Shown one piece after another: positions 7,865 through 19,572 of a stretch of 64,000 nucleotides of DNA. The DNA lies in NCBI RefSeq assembly GCF_030161895.1, contig NZ_BSVB01000001.1, forward strand, positions 992,001-1,056,000, read 5' to 3'. The stretch comes from Pseudolysinimonas kribbensis (GTDB lineage Bacteria; Actinomycetota; Actinomycetes; Actinomycetales; Microbacteriaceae). Within the stretch, counting starts at the first letter, position 1, and each line of letters starts with the position of its first letter. The position numbers and the translations under genes were made by a program. The notes under the pieces were generated by a model, which saw nothing but the letters and a program-made list of their open reading frames with translations, was not told the origin of the DNA and did no database searches.

Positions 7865-9524
7865 TCAGTCGAGCAGCGAAACAGAGATTCCGAGGGGCGC
7901 GAGGTCGAGCGACAGCGGCACGTTGATCCCGAGAGTGCTGAGCAGACCGCCCACCAGGCCGCCGAGCGACTGACTGAGCTTCGCGGAGTCGGTTCCCTGC
8001 GGCAGGCCGCGCAGGTGCAGCGACCAGGTGCCGTCCTGGGCGATGACCGTGGTGTAGACGGCGCCGGCGACCTGCGCGGAGACCGTGGCGCCGGGGGTTC
8101 CCTTCCCGGACAGGTCGAGGTTCATCGTCACGGGCGCCGGCCCGGAGCCGCCGAGTACGCCACCGACCGTCTGCCCGACACCGCCGACCACGCCGTCGAC
8201 CGTCTGCCCGACACCGCCGACCGTGTCGCCGAGGGTCTGGCCGAGTCCGCCGCCCACCAGGCCGCCCACGGCGTCACCGAGGCCGCCGACGGTACCGCCG
8301 AGAGTGCCCCCGACGCCGTCCACGACCTGCGAGACCGTGTCACCCACGCCGCCGAGGGCTGAGCCCGAGCCGACGACGGGAGCGAGCAGGCTGCCGTCCG
8401 AGCGGGCACCGGAGCCCGTGCCGACTGCCGGCGCCGAGAGGAGTTCCTCGCCTGCTGCGGATCGAGCACCTGCGAGGCGCTCGGCGGGGTGATGGTGTGC
8501 GGATCCGGCGCGGACGCGCTCACCCCGGCGGCGAGTCCCCCGCCGAGCACGGCGGCGACCGCGAGCGAACCGACCAGAGCGGACGTGCCCGCCGCGAACG
8601 AGAGGCCGCCGACGACGGCGGGGCCCGCGACGGTGGACCCCGCCGTGGCGACCGCGCCCACCGTGTTGACGGCGGCGGGCAGAGCCGGGATGGTCGCGGC
8701 GGCCGCCGTCGCCGGCGCCGGAGCGGACATCGCCGCGAGGAGCCCCCGCCGATCGCGCCGCCCAGGATGAGCGGCAAAAGGATGAACGCCAGGTGCGAAC
8801 CGACCTCCTCCACCTCCTCCGAGACGATGGCGCACTTCGTGCAGGTGAGCAGGTGCTCCTCGACGCGGCGGCGGTCGCGCTCCCCGAGACCGTTGCGGCT
8901 GTGCTCGCCCAGCTTGCCCATGACGAACTGGCATTCGCCGGAGGCCTGGGCGTCGTTGATGTGCGCCTGCAGCCACGCCTTCCGGAGCCCCTCGCGGGCA
9001 CGGTACGAGAGCGCGGCCACACCGTTGGCGGTCATGCCCATGAGGGGCGCGACCTCGTGCGGGTCCATGCCCTCGACCTCGGTGTACCAGAGCACCGTCT
9101 GCCAGCGTTCGGGGAGGCTGCGGAACGCACGCGCCGTGAGCGTGCGGTCGAGGGCCCAAGCGGCCGGGTCATCCGGGATCCGCTCGTCCTCGAAGTCGTC
9201 GATCAGGTCGACCTGGATGTCGCGCGACTGCTGGGCGCCCCAGGTCGCCGCGAGGTTGCGGATCGTCGTATAGAGGTAGGGGCGGAAGGCGCCATCAGGC
9301 CCGCCGCCCGCCAGCACACGTTGGAAGATCCTCGCGTAGGCCTCGCTGACGAGGTCATCCGCGTCGATCGACGACGTGCACTGACGGGCGACGCGAGCAG
9401 CCGAGCGGTAGTGGCGTTGCCACAATTCGCCGAAGGCGCGCGTATCCCCCGATCGCGCGCTCTCGATCAGCTCCGCATCCGAAGTGGTGAGCTTCGATTC
9501 CTGGCTGCTCATCCCCTGATCCAT
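7865..9524 (-). CDS. Sigma-70 family factor fused to zinc-finger, membrane and repeat domains (two frameshifts in assembly)
   Basis: Single chain of about 553 aa after repair. Residues 1-170 are an ECF-like sigma factor: region 2 with DADDLVSEAYARIF and FRPYLYTTIRNLA, region 4 with LPERWQTVLWYTEVEGM and GMTANGVAALSYRAREGL. Next comes a ZAS-like zinc motif, RRRVEEHLLTCTKC, then two hydrophobic segments (LAFILLPLILGGAIGGG and an Ala/Gly-rich one). The outer part has a low-complexity GG.GQTV.GVV repeat (exact 33-nt repeats near 8165 and 8198) and a C-terminal domain resembling an Ig-like adhesin module. Breaks are at 8742-8746 (CCCCC) and near 8459. ATG at 9524 has GGGAGAG upstream. A sigma factor tethered by its own anti-sigma tail is the likely design; the trigger is unknown. 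Confidence 0.75.
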
Positions 9525-9751
9525 TCCCGGGCCTCTCTCCCTGTGGGAATCGAAGACGGCCGAGCGGCGGAAGATGCTGCCCCTCAGTGACGTCCTCATT
9601 GATAGAGACGCCCGATTCATTTCACTATGACGCCGGAATCACCCGGTCCTCACCCCCATTCGGGGGCGGCCGGACCCCTCCGGCACGCAGTCCACCCATG
9701 GTGACACCCTCCGGGCGCGAGCGCACGGGTGAGTTCGGTCGAGATCCGGGC

Positions 9752-11258
9752 TCAGCGGTGCGCGATCGCGGATTCCGCGGCGGTGCGCGCCTGCTGCGCC
9801 GTCACGGCCGCGAGCGCCGCGTGCACAGCGGCGCGGGCCGGCGGGGCGACCGAGAGGCTCGTCGCCCCCATGCCCGCGAACAGCACGGCGAGACGGGGAT
9901 CGGAGGCCGCCTCGCCGCACACGGAGACCTGCAGGCCGGCGGCCCGGGCATCCCGGATCGCCCGGAAGGCCAGCTCCAGCACCCGGGGATCGCCCGCGTC
10001 GGTCGCGCGCGAGCGCGTGCGGACGACACCCAGCACCTGCGCCGTCAGATCGTTGGTGCCGACCGAGACGAAGTCGACGACGTGTTCGAGGAGCGAGATC
10101 TCGCGGGCGAGCGACGGGAGCTCCACGACGACGCCCACCGACCGGATGCCGACGCTCCGGGCGAGGTCGGCGAACCAGGCCGCCTCCGCGGCGTCGCGCA
10201 CCATGGGAGCCATGACGTGCAGATCGCCCTGCGACTGCGCGTCGGCGAGCGCCGCGAGCTGCTCGCGCAACAGCCGCTCGTCGGCGCGCGGCCCGCGCAC
10301 GCCGGCCGGCAGGAACGCGAGCGGCTTGTCCTCGCTCGGATCCCACGTGCGGATCACGACGGGCCGCCCGCCCGCCGCGTGCAGGACGGCCGCGTAGGCC
10401 GCCGCCTGCTCGGTGCGTGCCGGAGCCGTGCCGGCCTCGAGCCATAGCAGCTCGCTGCGGAACAGGCCCACCCCTCGGCGCCCTGCGCCACCGCGACCAC
10501 CACCTCGTCGGCTCCGCCCGCGTTGGCGAGCACCGGGAGGGGCGTTCCGTCGGCCAGGGCGGCCGGGCCGCGGTGCGGGATCGTGCGGGGAGCGGTCGCC
10601 GGGCCGGCGTCGCGCGCGACCGTTGCGGCCGCGGCATCCACCCGCAGCATCTCGCCGTCGCGCGCGTCGATCGGGCCGACGCCGAGCACGGCCGGGATCC
10701 CGCGCGCTCGCGCGATGATCGCCGTGTGCCCCGTGTACCCGCCCCGCGCGCACACCAGCCCGAGCACCCGGGACGGGTCGAGCAGCACCGCGTCGGCCGG
10801 CGCGAGATCGTCGGCCAGCAGGATGTACGGTGCGTCGGAGTCGGGAAGGGTCGGCAGATCGACGCCGCGCACCCGGGCGACGAGGCGTCGCCCGACGTCG
10901 AGCAGATCCGTCACCCGGTCCGCGGCGGGCGGCCCGGCGGCGGCGAGGCGCTCCGCGATCGCGTGCACGGCGCGGGTGACGGCCTCCCCGCCTCGGCACC
11001 CGCGGCGAGGTGCGCATCGATCTCCGCACGGAGCATCGGGTCGCGGGCCATCGCGGCACCCGCCTCGACGATGCCCCGCCCGGGTCCGCGCGCCATCGCG
11101 ACACGACGCCGCAGCTCCTCGGCGACCGCGTCCACGGCGGCGGCGACACGCGATGCGGCATCGCCCTGGACCGCGCGCGGCGTGGATGCCGGTAACGGCA
11201 TCCACCGCACCGGACCGACGGCGACGCCCTCGCCGATGCCGATCCCGTTCCACGTCAT
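9752..11258 (-). CDS. ptsI: PTS enzyme I-like phosphoenolpyruvate-protein phosphotransferase (two frameshifts in assembly)
   Basis: Transfers phosphate from PEP to HPr. After repair, about 502 aa, somewhat short for enzyme I (around 550-570). Phosphohistidine region GGYTGHTAIIARARGIPAV (canonical GG.TSH; here Gly replaces Ser), PEP-binding GVGLFRSELLWL, VVELPSLA, FVSVGTNDLTAQ and VCGEAASDP are all present, so the fold is complete. Breaks at 10471-10474 and 10986-10989 (each CCCC on the plus strand needs one more C). ATG at 11258; a TAGGCT box lies at 11279-11284 on the minus strand. No HPr or EII gene is nearby, and the motif changes leave room for a specialised role. Confidence 0.75.
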
Positions 11259-11303
11259 CTGGATGCCTGCCGTACGCGAGCCTAGCCCGCCCTGACCCCG
11301 CCC

Positions 11304-11309
11304 TAGGCT
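11304..11309 (+). promoter_or_regulatory. TAGGCT -10 box, leaderless start of yihY-like gene
   Basis: TAGGCT ends 6 nt before the ATG at 11316 with no ribosome-binding sequence between, the arrangement of leaderless actinobacterial transcripts. Confidence 0.5.
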
Positions 11310-11315
11310 GAGCGC

Positions 11316-12498
11316 ATGGCCCGCAGGACCCGGACCGCGTCGCAGCAGGATCGTCCCCGTGGCGACCGCCCGCCCCGCCCCGCCGCTGCCCCGGCGAAGG
11401 CGCCCGGCCCGCTGATGGCGCGCGTGCACCGCATCGTGGATCGGGTGCAGACCTGGAAGCCCGTCCGCGTGTTCCGGCGCTACAGCGACCGGCGCGGGCG
11501 CTCCTCGCGGCGGGGTTGTCCTTCCAGGCGGTGTTCGCCGTGTTCGCGGCGATCTGGGTCGCGTTCTCGATCGCCGGGCTCGCGCTCGAGGCGAATCCGG
11601 CGCTGCGCAACGCGCTGTTCGACCTCATCGGCACCGCGGTGCCGGGCCTCATCGACCGGGCCGGGTCGGATGGGGCGATCAGCGAGAAAGCCCTGCTGTC
11701 CACGCCCGCCCTCAGCTGGACCGGCGCGATCGCCCTGGCCGGCACGCTCTTCACCGCGGTCGGCTGGCTCGGCTCCGCCCGGGACGCGGTGCGCGACCTG
11801 GCGGGCCTCGCCGCACCGGCCACCAACTTCGCCCTGCTGAAGCTGAAGGACCTGGGACTCGCGATCGCGTTCGGCGCAGCCCTCATCGTCTCGGCGACCC
11901 TGTCGGTCTTCAGCACCGCCGCGATGGATGCCACCCTCGACCTCCTGGACGTGGACCGCCGCTCGCTCGGCGCGATTCTCGCGGCGCGCGCCGTCGGCCT
12001 GCTGCTCATGTTCGCGCTCGACGCCTGCGTGCTCGCGGCGCTGTACCGGGTCCTGGCCGGGGTGCCCATCCCGCGCGGGCCGCTCTGGCAGGGGGCGCTG
12101 CTCGGCGCGCTCGCATTGGGCGTGCTCAAGGTGCTCGGCTCGAGCCTGCTCGGCGGCGCGACCCGCAATCCGCTGCTGGCGTCGTTCGCCGTCATCGTCG
12201 GGCTGCTCATCTGGTTCAACCTGATCTGTCAGGTCATCCTCATCGCGGCGTCCTGGGTCATCGTCACGGCGACCGACCGCGGTGTGCCGCTGGATCCCAT
12301 CGGCGAGCGCCGTGCCCGCAACACCGAGGTGCGGCTGCGCATCGAGCTCGAGCGGCAGATCCGCCGCGAGGTCGAGGAGGCGCTGCCGCCCGGGGTGCGC
12401 TGGTTCGTGCGACGGCGGCACCGGCGGATCGAGGAGGGGCGGACGACGAGACGGGAGCCATCCCGACCGCGCCGACGCCCTCCGACCCCCGCGGATGA
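11316..12498 (+). CDS. YihY/BrkB family membrane protein (two frameshifts in assembly)
   Basis: Integral membrane protein of the YihY/virulence factor BrkB family, whose biochemical role is unsettled (once misnamed RNase BN). A basic, Pro-rich N-terminal tail of about 35 residues precedes RVFRRYSDRRG and the conserved LLAAGLSFQAVFAVFAAIW; about six spans follow, including LKLKDLGLAIAFGAALI and the late GLLIWFNLICQVILIAASW. The frame breaks near 11499 (a C missing before CTCCTCGCGG) and at 12436-12439 (GGGG needs one more G). Repair gives about 394 aa ending TPSDPRG with a TGA overlapping the next ATG (ATGA), which supports the second repair. Confidence 0.8.
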
Positions 12499-12633
12499 CG
12501 GCGACCGACCTCGTCCTGTTCGACCTCGACGACACCCTGCTCGACCACGGCTCCGCCTCGCGCGCCGCAGGCTGCTCCGTCACCCGGTCGCTCCGGGAGA
12601 TCCCCGCCCCTCGTCGTTGGCTAGCCTGGAGGC
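12495..12633 (+). pseudogene. HAD-superfamily hydrolase remnant
   Basis: The ATG at 12495 overlaps the stop of the YihY gene (ATGA) and begins MTATDLVLFDLDDTLLDHG, a textbook HAD motif I with the nucleophile Asp in DLDDT. The family resemblance stops after about 25 residues and the frame runs into the exonuclease III gene at 12634; motifs II-IV are absent. A normal HAD phosphatase needs around 200 residues, so most of the gene is deleted. A misjoin of the assembly here is the alternative explanation. Confidence 0.6.
12622..12627 (+). promoter_or_regulatory. TAGCCT -10 box, leaderless start of xth
   Basis: TAGCCT ends 6 nt before the GTG at 12634, matching the TANNNT leaderless pattern seen at other genes here. 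Confidence 0.45.
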
Positions 12634-15048
<2,415 letters not shown>

Positions 15049-15120
15049 CCCGCGCGCCGTTCCCCCGGCCCACCACGTGCCGGCATCCCCGCCCCGCCCC
15101 CGGTGCCCGGCCCGGCCCCG

Positions 15121-15195
15121 GTCAAAAGTTCAGGAGAATCGCCGCACATCGATCCGTTTCTGCCCGGATCGCGTGCGTCGTCCTGCACCTTTGAC
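15121..15195. repeat. Imperfect inverted repeat at the 3' end of the DUF559 gene
   Basis: GTCAAAAGTTCAGGA (15121-15135) and TCCTGCACCTTTGAC (15181-15195) are complementary at 13 of 15 positions around a 45-nt loop. A third copy, GTCAAAAGAGCAGGA, lies at 16210-16224 upstream of the same gene. The gene's stop codon falls inside the left arm, so the structure could act as a terminator; the outlying copy hints at a boundary element. Confidence 0.5.
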
Positions 15196-16008
15196 GCCGC
15201 GATGAATGCGGACGGCGTTCACGATCGCGCGGGCGACGAGTTCACGCTGAAAGACGATCTGCGCGTAGTCGAATCGGAGCGCCGAGTATCCCGCGGCGAC
15301 AGCCGCCGCATCGCGGATGCGATCACGTGCGCGTGCCGGCGCCGAGCCGTGGAACTCGTCCCCGTCCGCCTCGACCACGACCCGTTCCTCGACGAGGAAG
15401 TCGACGCGGCCGACTCCGGTGATGACCGCCTGGAGGCGGAATCCGAGCCCGAGCTCGACCAACAGCATCCGGATCAGCGACTCGAGCCCCGACTCCGCGC
15501 GGGCATCCGCCATGGCGAGCGCGCGGTCGATCGTCGTCGAGCGTCCGGCGAGCTGGCCCGCCTGGACGAGATCCTGCCGGAGGGCACTGTCGATGGCCGC
15601 CACGAGCTCGCCGAATGGGATGCAGGACGCCGCCTGGGTGATCGCCTCGGCCGGGGACACCGCCGTGCGCGTGGCGGAGGAATCCGGCGTGCGCCAATGG
15701 CAGATGGCCGACGAAGGAGCACGTCGCGACCCGTGTGGAGCGAATTGGATGTGAACGACGTTCCTCTCGATCACCCACACGCCCAGCCGTCGCAGTTCCG
15801 AGACGCAGGCGAGCCGTCCCCCGGCAGCAACGGCCCGACGCGTCAGCGCATCCAGGCCGGGGAGGCAGAAGACGCCGTAACGAAGGCGAACGATCTCCCC
15901 GACGCGGACCGCGCTCCGGATCCATCGGTCGCTTCCACCGAACGCGACGATCTCAGCGCGAGTCACCACGACATCCCGTGAGAAACGACGGGCCAATCGC
16001 TCATCCAT
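15130..16008 (-). CDS. AbiEi-like antitoxin/DUF559 domain protein
   Basis: About 292 aa. Residues 1-60 resemble the winged-helix N-domain of type IV AbiEi antitoxins (WIRSAVRVGEIVRLRYGVFCLPG). The C-terminal third is a DUF559/VSR-like endonuclease fold: ESLIRMLLVELGLGFRLQAV, then VDFLVEERVVVEADGDEFHG with the Asp and Glu/Asp of a PD-(D/E)XK site, and a DRIRDAAAVAAGYSALRF helix-strand. Such proteins are common, variable accessory genes in Actinobacteria; function is unproven. ATG at 16008 fits the domain start; the open frame extends upstream without further homology. No toxin partner is adjacent. Confidence 0.7.
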   Translation of the reverse strand: MDERLARRFSRDVVVTRAEIVAFGGSDRWIRSAVRVGEIVRLRYGVFCLPGLDALTRRAVAAGGRLACVSELRRLGVWVIERNVVHIQFAPHGSRRAPSSAICHWRTPDSSATRTAVSPAEAITQAASCIPFGELVAAIDSALRQDLVQAGQLAGRSTTIDRALAMADARAESGLESLIRMLLVELGLGFRLQAVITGVGRVDFLVEERVVVEADGDEFHGSAPARARDRIRDAAAVAAGYSALRFDYAQIVFQRELVARAIVNAVRIHRGVKGAGRRTRSGQKRIDVRRFS

Positions 16009-16377
16009 CCCGATGACGCTGCCGCCAGCACCGCGGCCATGCCTCCGTGGCGGGTGCATCGGTGGTGTCGACGCTGCCGACGCGGCAGTGGAGGAGTCGC
16101 GGGGCCAACGCGGGACGCGCGACACGGACCCTCGGGGGACGCCACGGCATCCGGGGGTCGCGGTCGGCCTGGCAGGAGGGCGCTCCCGCCCGCCCGAGGC
16201 CCGCTGCCCGTCAAAAGAGCAGGAACCCAACCGCGCGTCATGGCCAGATCCGACGGGACCCGCGACGAGCTCCTGGAGTTTCGACATGCCGCGGTGCGGA
16301 CGGGGCGACGCGGGGCGGCGGGGTGACGCGGGCGGCGGCGCGACGTGGGGCGGCGGGGGCAGGAGGGGCCGCGGGCG
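16009..16377. other. Intergenic region between DUF559 gene and DMT exporter gene
   Basis: 369 nt without a recognisable gene. It holds the third copy of the GTCAAARGNNCAGGA motif (16210-16224) and a G-rich, low-complexity stretch (about 16293-16376) made of irregular GGCGGCG/GGGGCGAC units. No convincing promoter or terminator was seen. Confidence 0.4.
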
Positions 16378-17261
16378 TCAGGCGACGGGCTCGGCGATCG
16401 CGGGGCGCCGGCGCGGAGCGGTGAGCACCGCGCCGACCGAGGCGGCCACGACGAGCACGATCGCGATGGCGTCGGCGATCGTCAGCGCTTGCGCCAGGAT
16501 GACGAAGCCGACCCCCGCCGCGATGCCCGGCGACATGCTCATGAGCACGCCGAACGGCGACGGATGCAGCCGGCGGAGCGCGACCTGTTCGACGCCGTAC
16601 GGGATCGCCGATGACAGCACCGCGACGAGGAGGCCGAGCCCCAGGTTCACGGGGAGCACGATCCGCGCACCCGCCGTCGCGATCCCGGCCGGCAGGGTCA
16701 GCACCGCGGCGATCGCCATCGCCCAGGCGAGGCCGTCGAGCGGACGGGGAAGCGCCGCCCGGACTCCGCGGACGCGAGGATGTACGCCGCCCACGAGAGC
16801 GCCGACACCGCCGCGAACGCGACGCCGAGGGGGTCCAGCCGGTGCAGGTCGAGCCCCCAGAGCAGCACGACCCCGGCGACGCCGAGCCCCGCCCAGAGCC
16901 AGGCGATCGGCCGACGGGCCATGACCACCGACAGCACGAGCGGCCCGAGCACCTCGATCGTGACCGTCGTCGCGAGCGGGATGCGCGCGGCCGCCAGGTA
17001 GAACGACGTGTTCATCACCGCGATGACGAGCCCGAATCCCGCGATCACGCCCCACTCCGCGAGCCGTCGCGGCGGGCGCGGGCGGGCGACCAGCAGCAGG
17101 ACGAGAGCGGAGAACGCGACGCGCAACGCGATGACGCCGAAGACGCCCACCGACGGGAAGATCCGCACGGCGATGGCCGCGCCGCCGTCCTGCACGATCA
17201 GCTCACCGAGCACCAGCATGCCCGCGCCGATCCGCGCGCGGGCGGAGACGTCGGGCGGCAC
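16378..17261 (-). CDS. EamA-family (DMT) exporter, RhtA-like (frameshifted in assembly)
   Basis: Inner-membrane exporter of the drug/metabolite transporter superfamily; relatives export amino acids or other metabolites. Two EamA halves give about ten spans: the first half includes AVRIFPSVGVFGVIALRVAFSALVLL and VMNTSFYLAAARIPLATTVTIE, the second SALSWAAYILASAESGRRFP, AIPYGVEQVALRRLHPSPFG and LMSMSPGIAAGVGFVILAQ. The frame breaks at 16746-16749 (GGGG on the plus strand needs one more G); repaired length is 294 aa. GTG at 17261 lies 7 nt after a TAGGCT box that overlaps the ansA stop, so it may be leaderless or read from ansA. Confidence 0.8.
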
Positions 17262-17271
17262 GACCTCCAGC

Positions 17272-18267
17272 CTAGGAAGCGCCGCCGGCGACGAACGCCG
17301 CGAGCCGCCGGGCGGCCTCCGGCGCCGGATGCCGCGACCGCAGCAGCGCCGCCGCCACCCGACCCTGCGACAGGCCCAGGGTGCCGAGCGGAACGGCACC
17401 GGCCGCGACCGCGTCGACCGCTCCTCCGCCGTAGATCGCGGCGACCGGACCGGCGGCGACCCGGGTGCCGAGCGCGACGAGCACGCCGGCCTCGAACAGC
17501 TCGGCGATCGCCCCGGTCATGCCCGGGGTCGGGTTGCCGGCGCCGAAGCCGGCGATGACGATCGCGTGCGCGCCCCGATCGACCGCGGACCGCAGCTGGC
17601 CGTCGCCCGCGCCGGGGAACGCGCTCACGATCTCGACGACCGTCGCGTCGTAGCGCTCGTCGGGCGGGCCGAGCAGCGGCCGGTCGCGCCGGCCCCAGAG
17701 GTCGACGGTGCCGGAGGTCACGGTGCCGATCGGCCCGGCCTCCGGATCGGCGAAGGGCTGGGGAGCGAGCGTATGCACCTTGCGCACTCCCCGCCCGGCG
17801 AGCACGGCACCGCCGAAGGCCACGAGCACGCCGCGGCCGCGCGCGGTCGGCGCGGCCGCCACCGCCAGGGCGCCGGCCAGGTTCGCGGGGCCGTCGGCAT
17901 CGGGATGATCGGCAGCGCGCTGGGCGCCCGTGAACACGACCGGCCGTGGGTCGTCGTGGGCGATGTCGAGCAGGAACGCCGTCTCCTCGAGCGTGTCCGT
18001 GCCGTGGGTGACGACGATGCCGTCGACCTCCGGGCGGTCGAGCTGGGCGCGGACGGCCTCCGCGATCGTCCGCTGGTCGGCCGGCGTGATCGCGAACGAG
18101 TTGCGGCGCAGCACGTCGACCGCCTCGACCTCCACACCCGCGGGCGCGAGGTCGGCGAGCAGGTCGGCCGCGGCGTCCCGCGCGACGGCTCCGGCGGATG
18201 CCTCGGCACCGGCCGCCGCACGCGACGCGATCGTGCCACCCGTGGCCAGCATGACGATCCGTGTCAT
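17272..18267 (-). CDS. ansA: Asparaginase
   Basis: Hydrolyses L-asparagine to aspartate and ammonia. The 331-residue protein shows both catalytic threonine motifs: IVMLATGGTIASR at the N-terminus and GIVVTHGTDTLEETAFLL near residue 85, plus VVFTGAQR and the C-terminal domain IVIAGFGAGNPTPGM. No signal peptide is present, so it is cytoplasmic. ATG at 18267 has GGAG upstream. It is divergent from the riboflavin operon, and the downstream DMT exporter gene begins 11 nt after its stop, suggesting co-transcription with an amino-acid exporter. The frame is intact. Confidence 0.88.
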   Translation of the reverse strand: MTRIVMLATGGTIASRAAAGAEASAGAVARDAAADLLADLAPAGVEVEAVDVLRRNSFAITPADQRTIAEAVRAQLDRPEVDGIVVTHGTDTLEETAFLLDIAHDDPRPVVFTGAQRAADHPDADGPANLAGALAVAAAPTARGRGVLVAFGGAVLAGRGVRKVHTLAPQPFADPEAGPIGTVTSGTVDLWGRRDRPLLGPPDERYDATVVEIVSAFPGAGDGQLRSAVDRGAHAIVIAGFGAGNPTPGMTGAIAELFEAGVLVALGTRVAAGPVAAIYGGGAVDAVAAGAVPLGTLGLSQGRVAAALLRSRHPAPEAARRLAAFVAGGAS

Positions 18268-18306
18268 GGCTCCATCGTGCCGGGAATACCGCTGCGCGCG
18301 CGCCGT

Positions 18307-18312
18307 TACACT
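18307..18312 (+). promoter_or_regulatory. TACACT -10 box of the riboflavin operon
   Basis: TACACT fits TANNNT and places the transcription start a few bases before the first stem of the FMN riboswitch at 18326. No clear -35 element was seen. Confidence 0.45.
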
Positions 18313-18325
18313 CGGATGCAGAGCA

Positions 18326-18466
18326 CGTGCTCCGGGGGCGGTGGAATTCCGCACCGGCGGTGAAAGTCCGCGAACCCGGCGTCGCTGGGCCGAGAGGTCC
18401 GGAGGACGCGGGGCCGATCCGGTGGAATTCCGGGACCGACGGTCAGAGTCCGGATGAGAGGAGCAT
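18326..18466 (+). promoter_or_regulatory. FMN riboswitch (RFN element)
   Basis: Carries the conserved RFN core: closing stem GTGCTCC / GGAGCAT, then GGTGGAATTCCGCACCGGCG with GTGAAAGTCCGCGAACCC, a variable arm, and GATCCGGTGGAATTCCGGGACCGACGG followed by CAGAGTCCGGATGAGAGG (given here as separate blocks of the element). It lies 67 nt before the ribD ATG. Binding of FMN would shut down the rib operon, probably by masking translation or by termination. Confidence 0.93.
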
Positions 18467-18533
18467 GGCGGCGGCAGCCGTTTTCCGGTTGTCGCGGCAT
18501 CCCGGACCGTCCTCTGAAGTGACGGAGACCGGG

Positions 18534-19572
18534 ATGAGCAGCCAGGCGACAGCGAATGAGCACGAGCTCGCCGCGATGCGTCGCGCCCTCGAGCTCGCCG
18601 AGCTCGGCCCGCTGACCGGTGGCAATCCGCGCGTCGGGTGCGTGCTGCTGGATGCCGACGGCCGCACCGTCGCCGAGGGGTGGCACCGCGGTGCGGGCAC
18701 CCCGCACGCCGAGATCGACGCACTCGCGAAGGTCGGCGGCGACGCCCGCGGGCTCACGGCCGTCGTCACGCTCGAGCCGTGCAACCACTGGGGCCGCACC
18801 GGGCCGTGCAGCATCGCCCTCATCGGCGCGGGCATCTCCCGCGTCGTCTACGGCGTCACCGACCCGGGCTCGCACTCGGCCGGCGGCGGCGCACGCCTGC
18901 GCGAGGCCGGCGTCGAGGTCGTCGGCGGTGTGCGCGCCGCGGAGGTCGAGGAGCTCCTCGAGTGCTGGCTGGCATCCGAACGCCGCGGGCGGCCGTGGGT
19001 GACGGTCAAGTGGGCCTCGACCCTCGACGGCCGCGCGGCGGCGGCCGACGGCACGAGCCGATGGATCACCGGCACCGCCGCCCGGCAGCGCGTGCACGAG
19101 GAGCGCGCGTCGAACGACGCCATCCTGGTGGGGACCGGCACGGTGCTCGCCGACGACCCGAGCCTCACGGCGCGCGGCGACGCGGGCGAACTGCTGTCGC
19201 ATCAGCCCGTGCCCGTGGTGGTCGGGCGGCGCCCGATCCCGGATGACGCGGCATTGCGCCGGCATCCGGGGGCCTCATCGAGACCGGCAGCCGCGATCTC
19301 GCGGCGGTGCTCGCCGACCTGAACGCGCGCGGCCTGCGCCGCGTCTACGTCGAGGGGGCCCCACGATCGCCAGTGCGATCATCGCGGCGGGTCTCGCCGA
19401 CGCGTACTCCCTCTATCTCGCCCCCGCCCTGCTCGGCGGCGGCCGGCTCGCGATCGGCGACCTCGGCATCCCGAGCATGGACGCCATCCGCCGGCTCCGC
19501 ATCGACGGCGTCGAGCGGCTGGGCGACGACCTGCACCTGACCGCACGCGACGCAACCGAAGGGACCAGCTGA
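18534..19572 (+). CDS. ribD: Bifunctional riboflavin deaminase/reductase RibD (two frameshifts in assembly)
   Basis: Second and third steps of riboflavin synthesis: deamination, then NADPH reduction of the pyrimidine intermediate. The deaminase domain has the zinc motif PHAEIDAL plus EPCNHWGRTGPC; the reductase domain has WVTVKWASTLDGRAA, SNDAILVGTGTVLADDP and, after repair, RVYVEGGPTIASAII. Breaks at 19268-19272 and 19354-19358, each a GGGGG run needing one more G. Repaired length is 346 aa. The ATG at 18534 (GGAG 9 nt upstream) is preferred over an in-frame GTG 15 nt earlier. Its TGA overlaps the ribE ATG (TGATG). Confidence 0.9.

Noticed and set aside
8145-8360. Tandem repeats as a CRISPR array
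   Set aside because: Repeats are in-frame coding repeats (33 nt, glycine-rich protein) without unique spacers of constant length.
15130-16287. Longer start (16287) for the DUF559 gene
   Set aside because: The extra 93 residues are Arg/Pro-rich without similarity and include the GTCAAAAG repeat; ATG at 16008 begins exactly at the AbiEi-like domain.
16293-16376. G-rich stretch as a possible origin or G-quadruplex element
   Set aside because: GGGG tracts are irregular and such composition is ordinary at this GC level; no DnaA boxes or other support.
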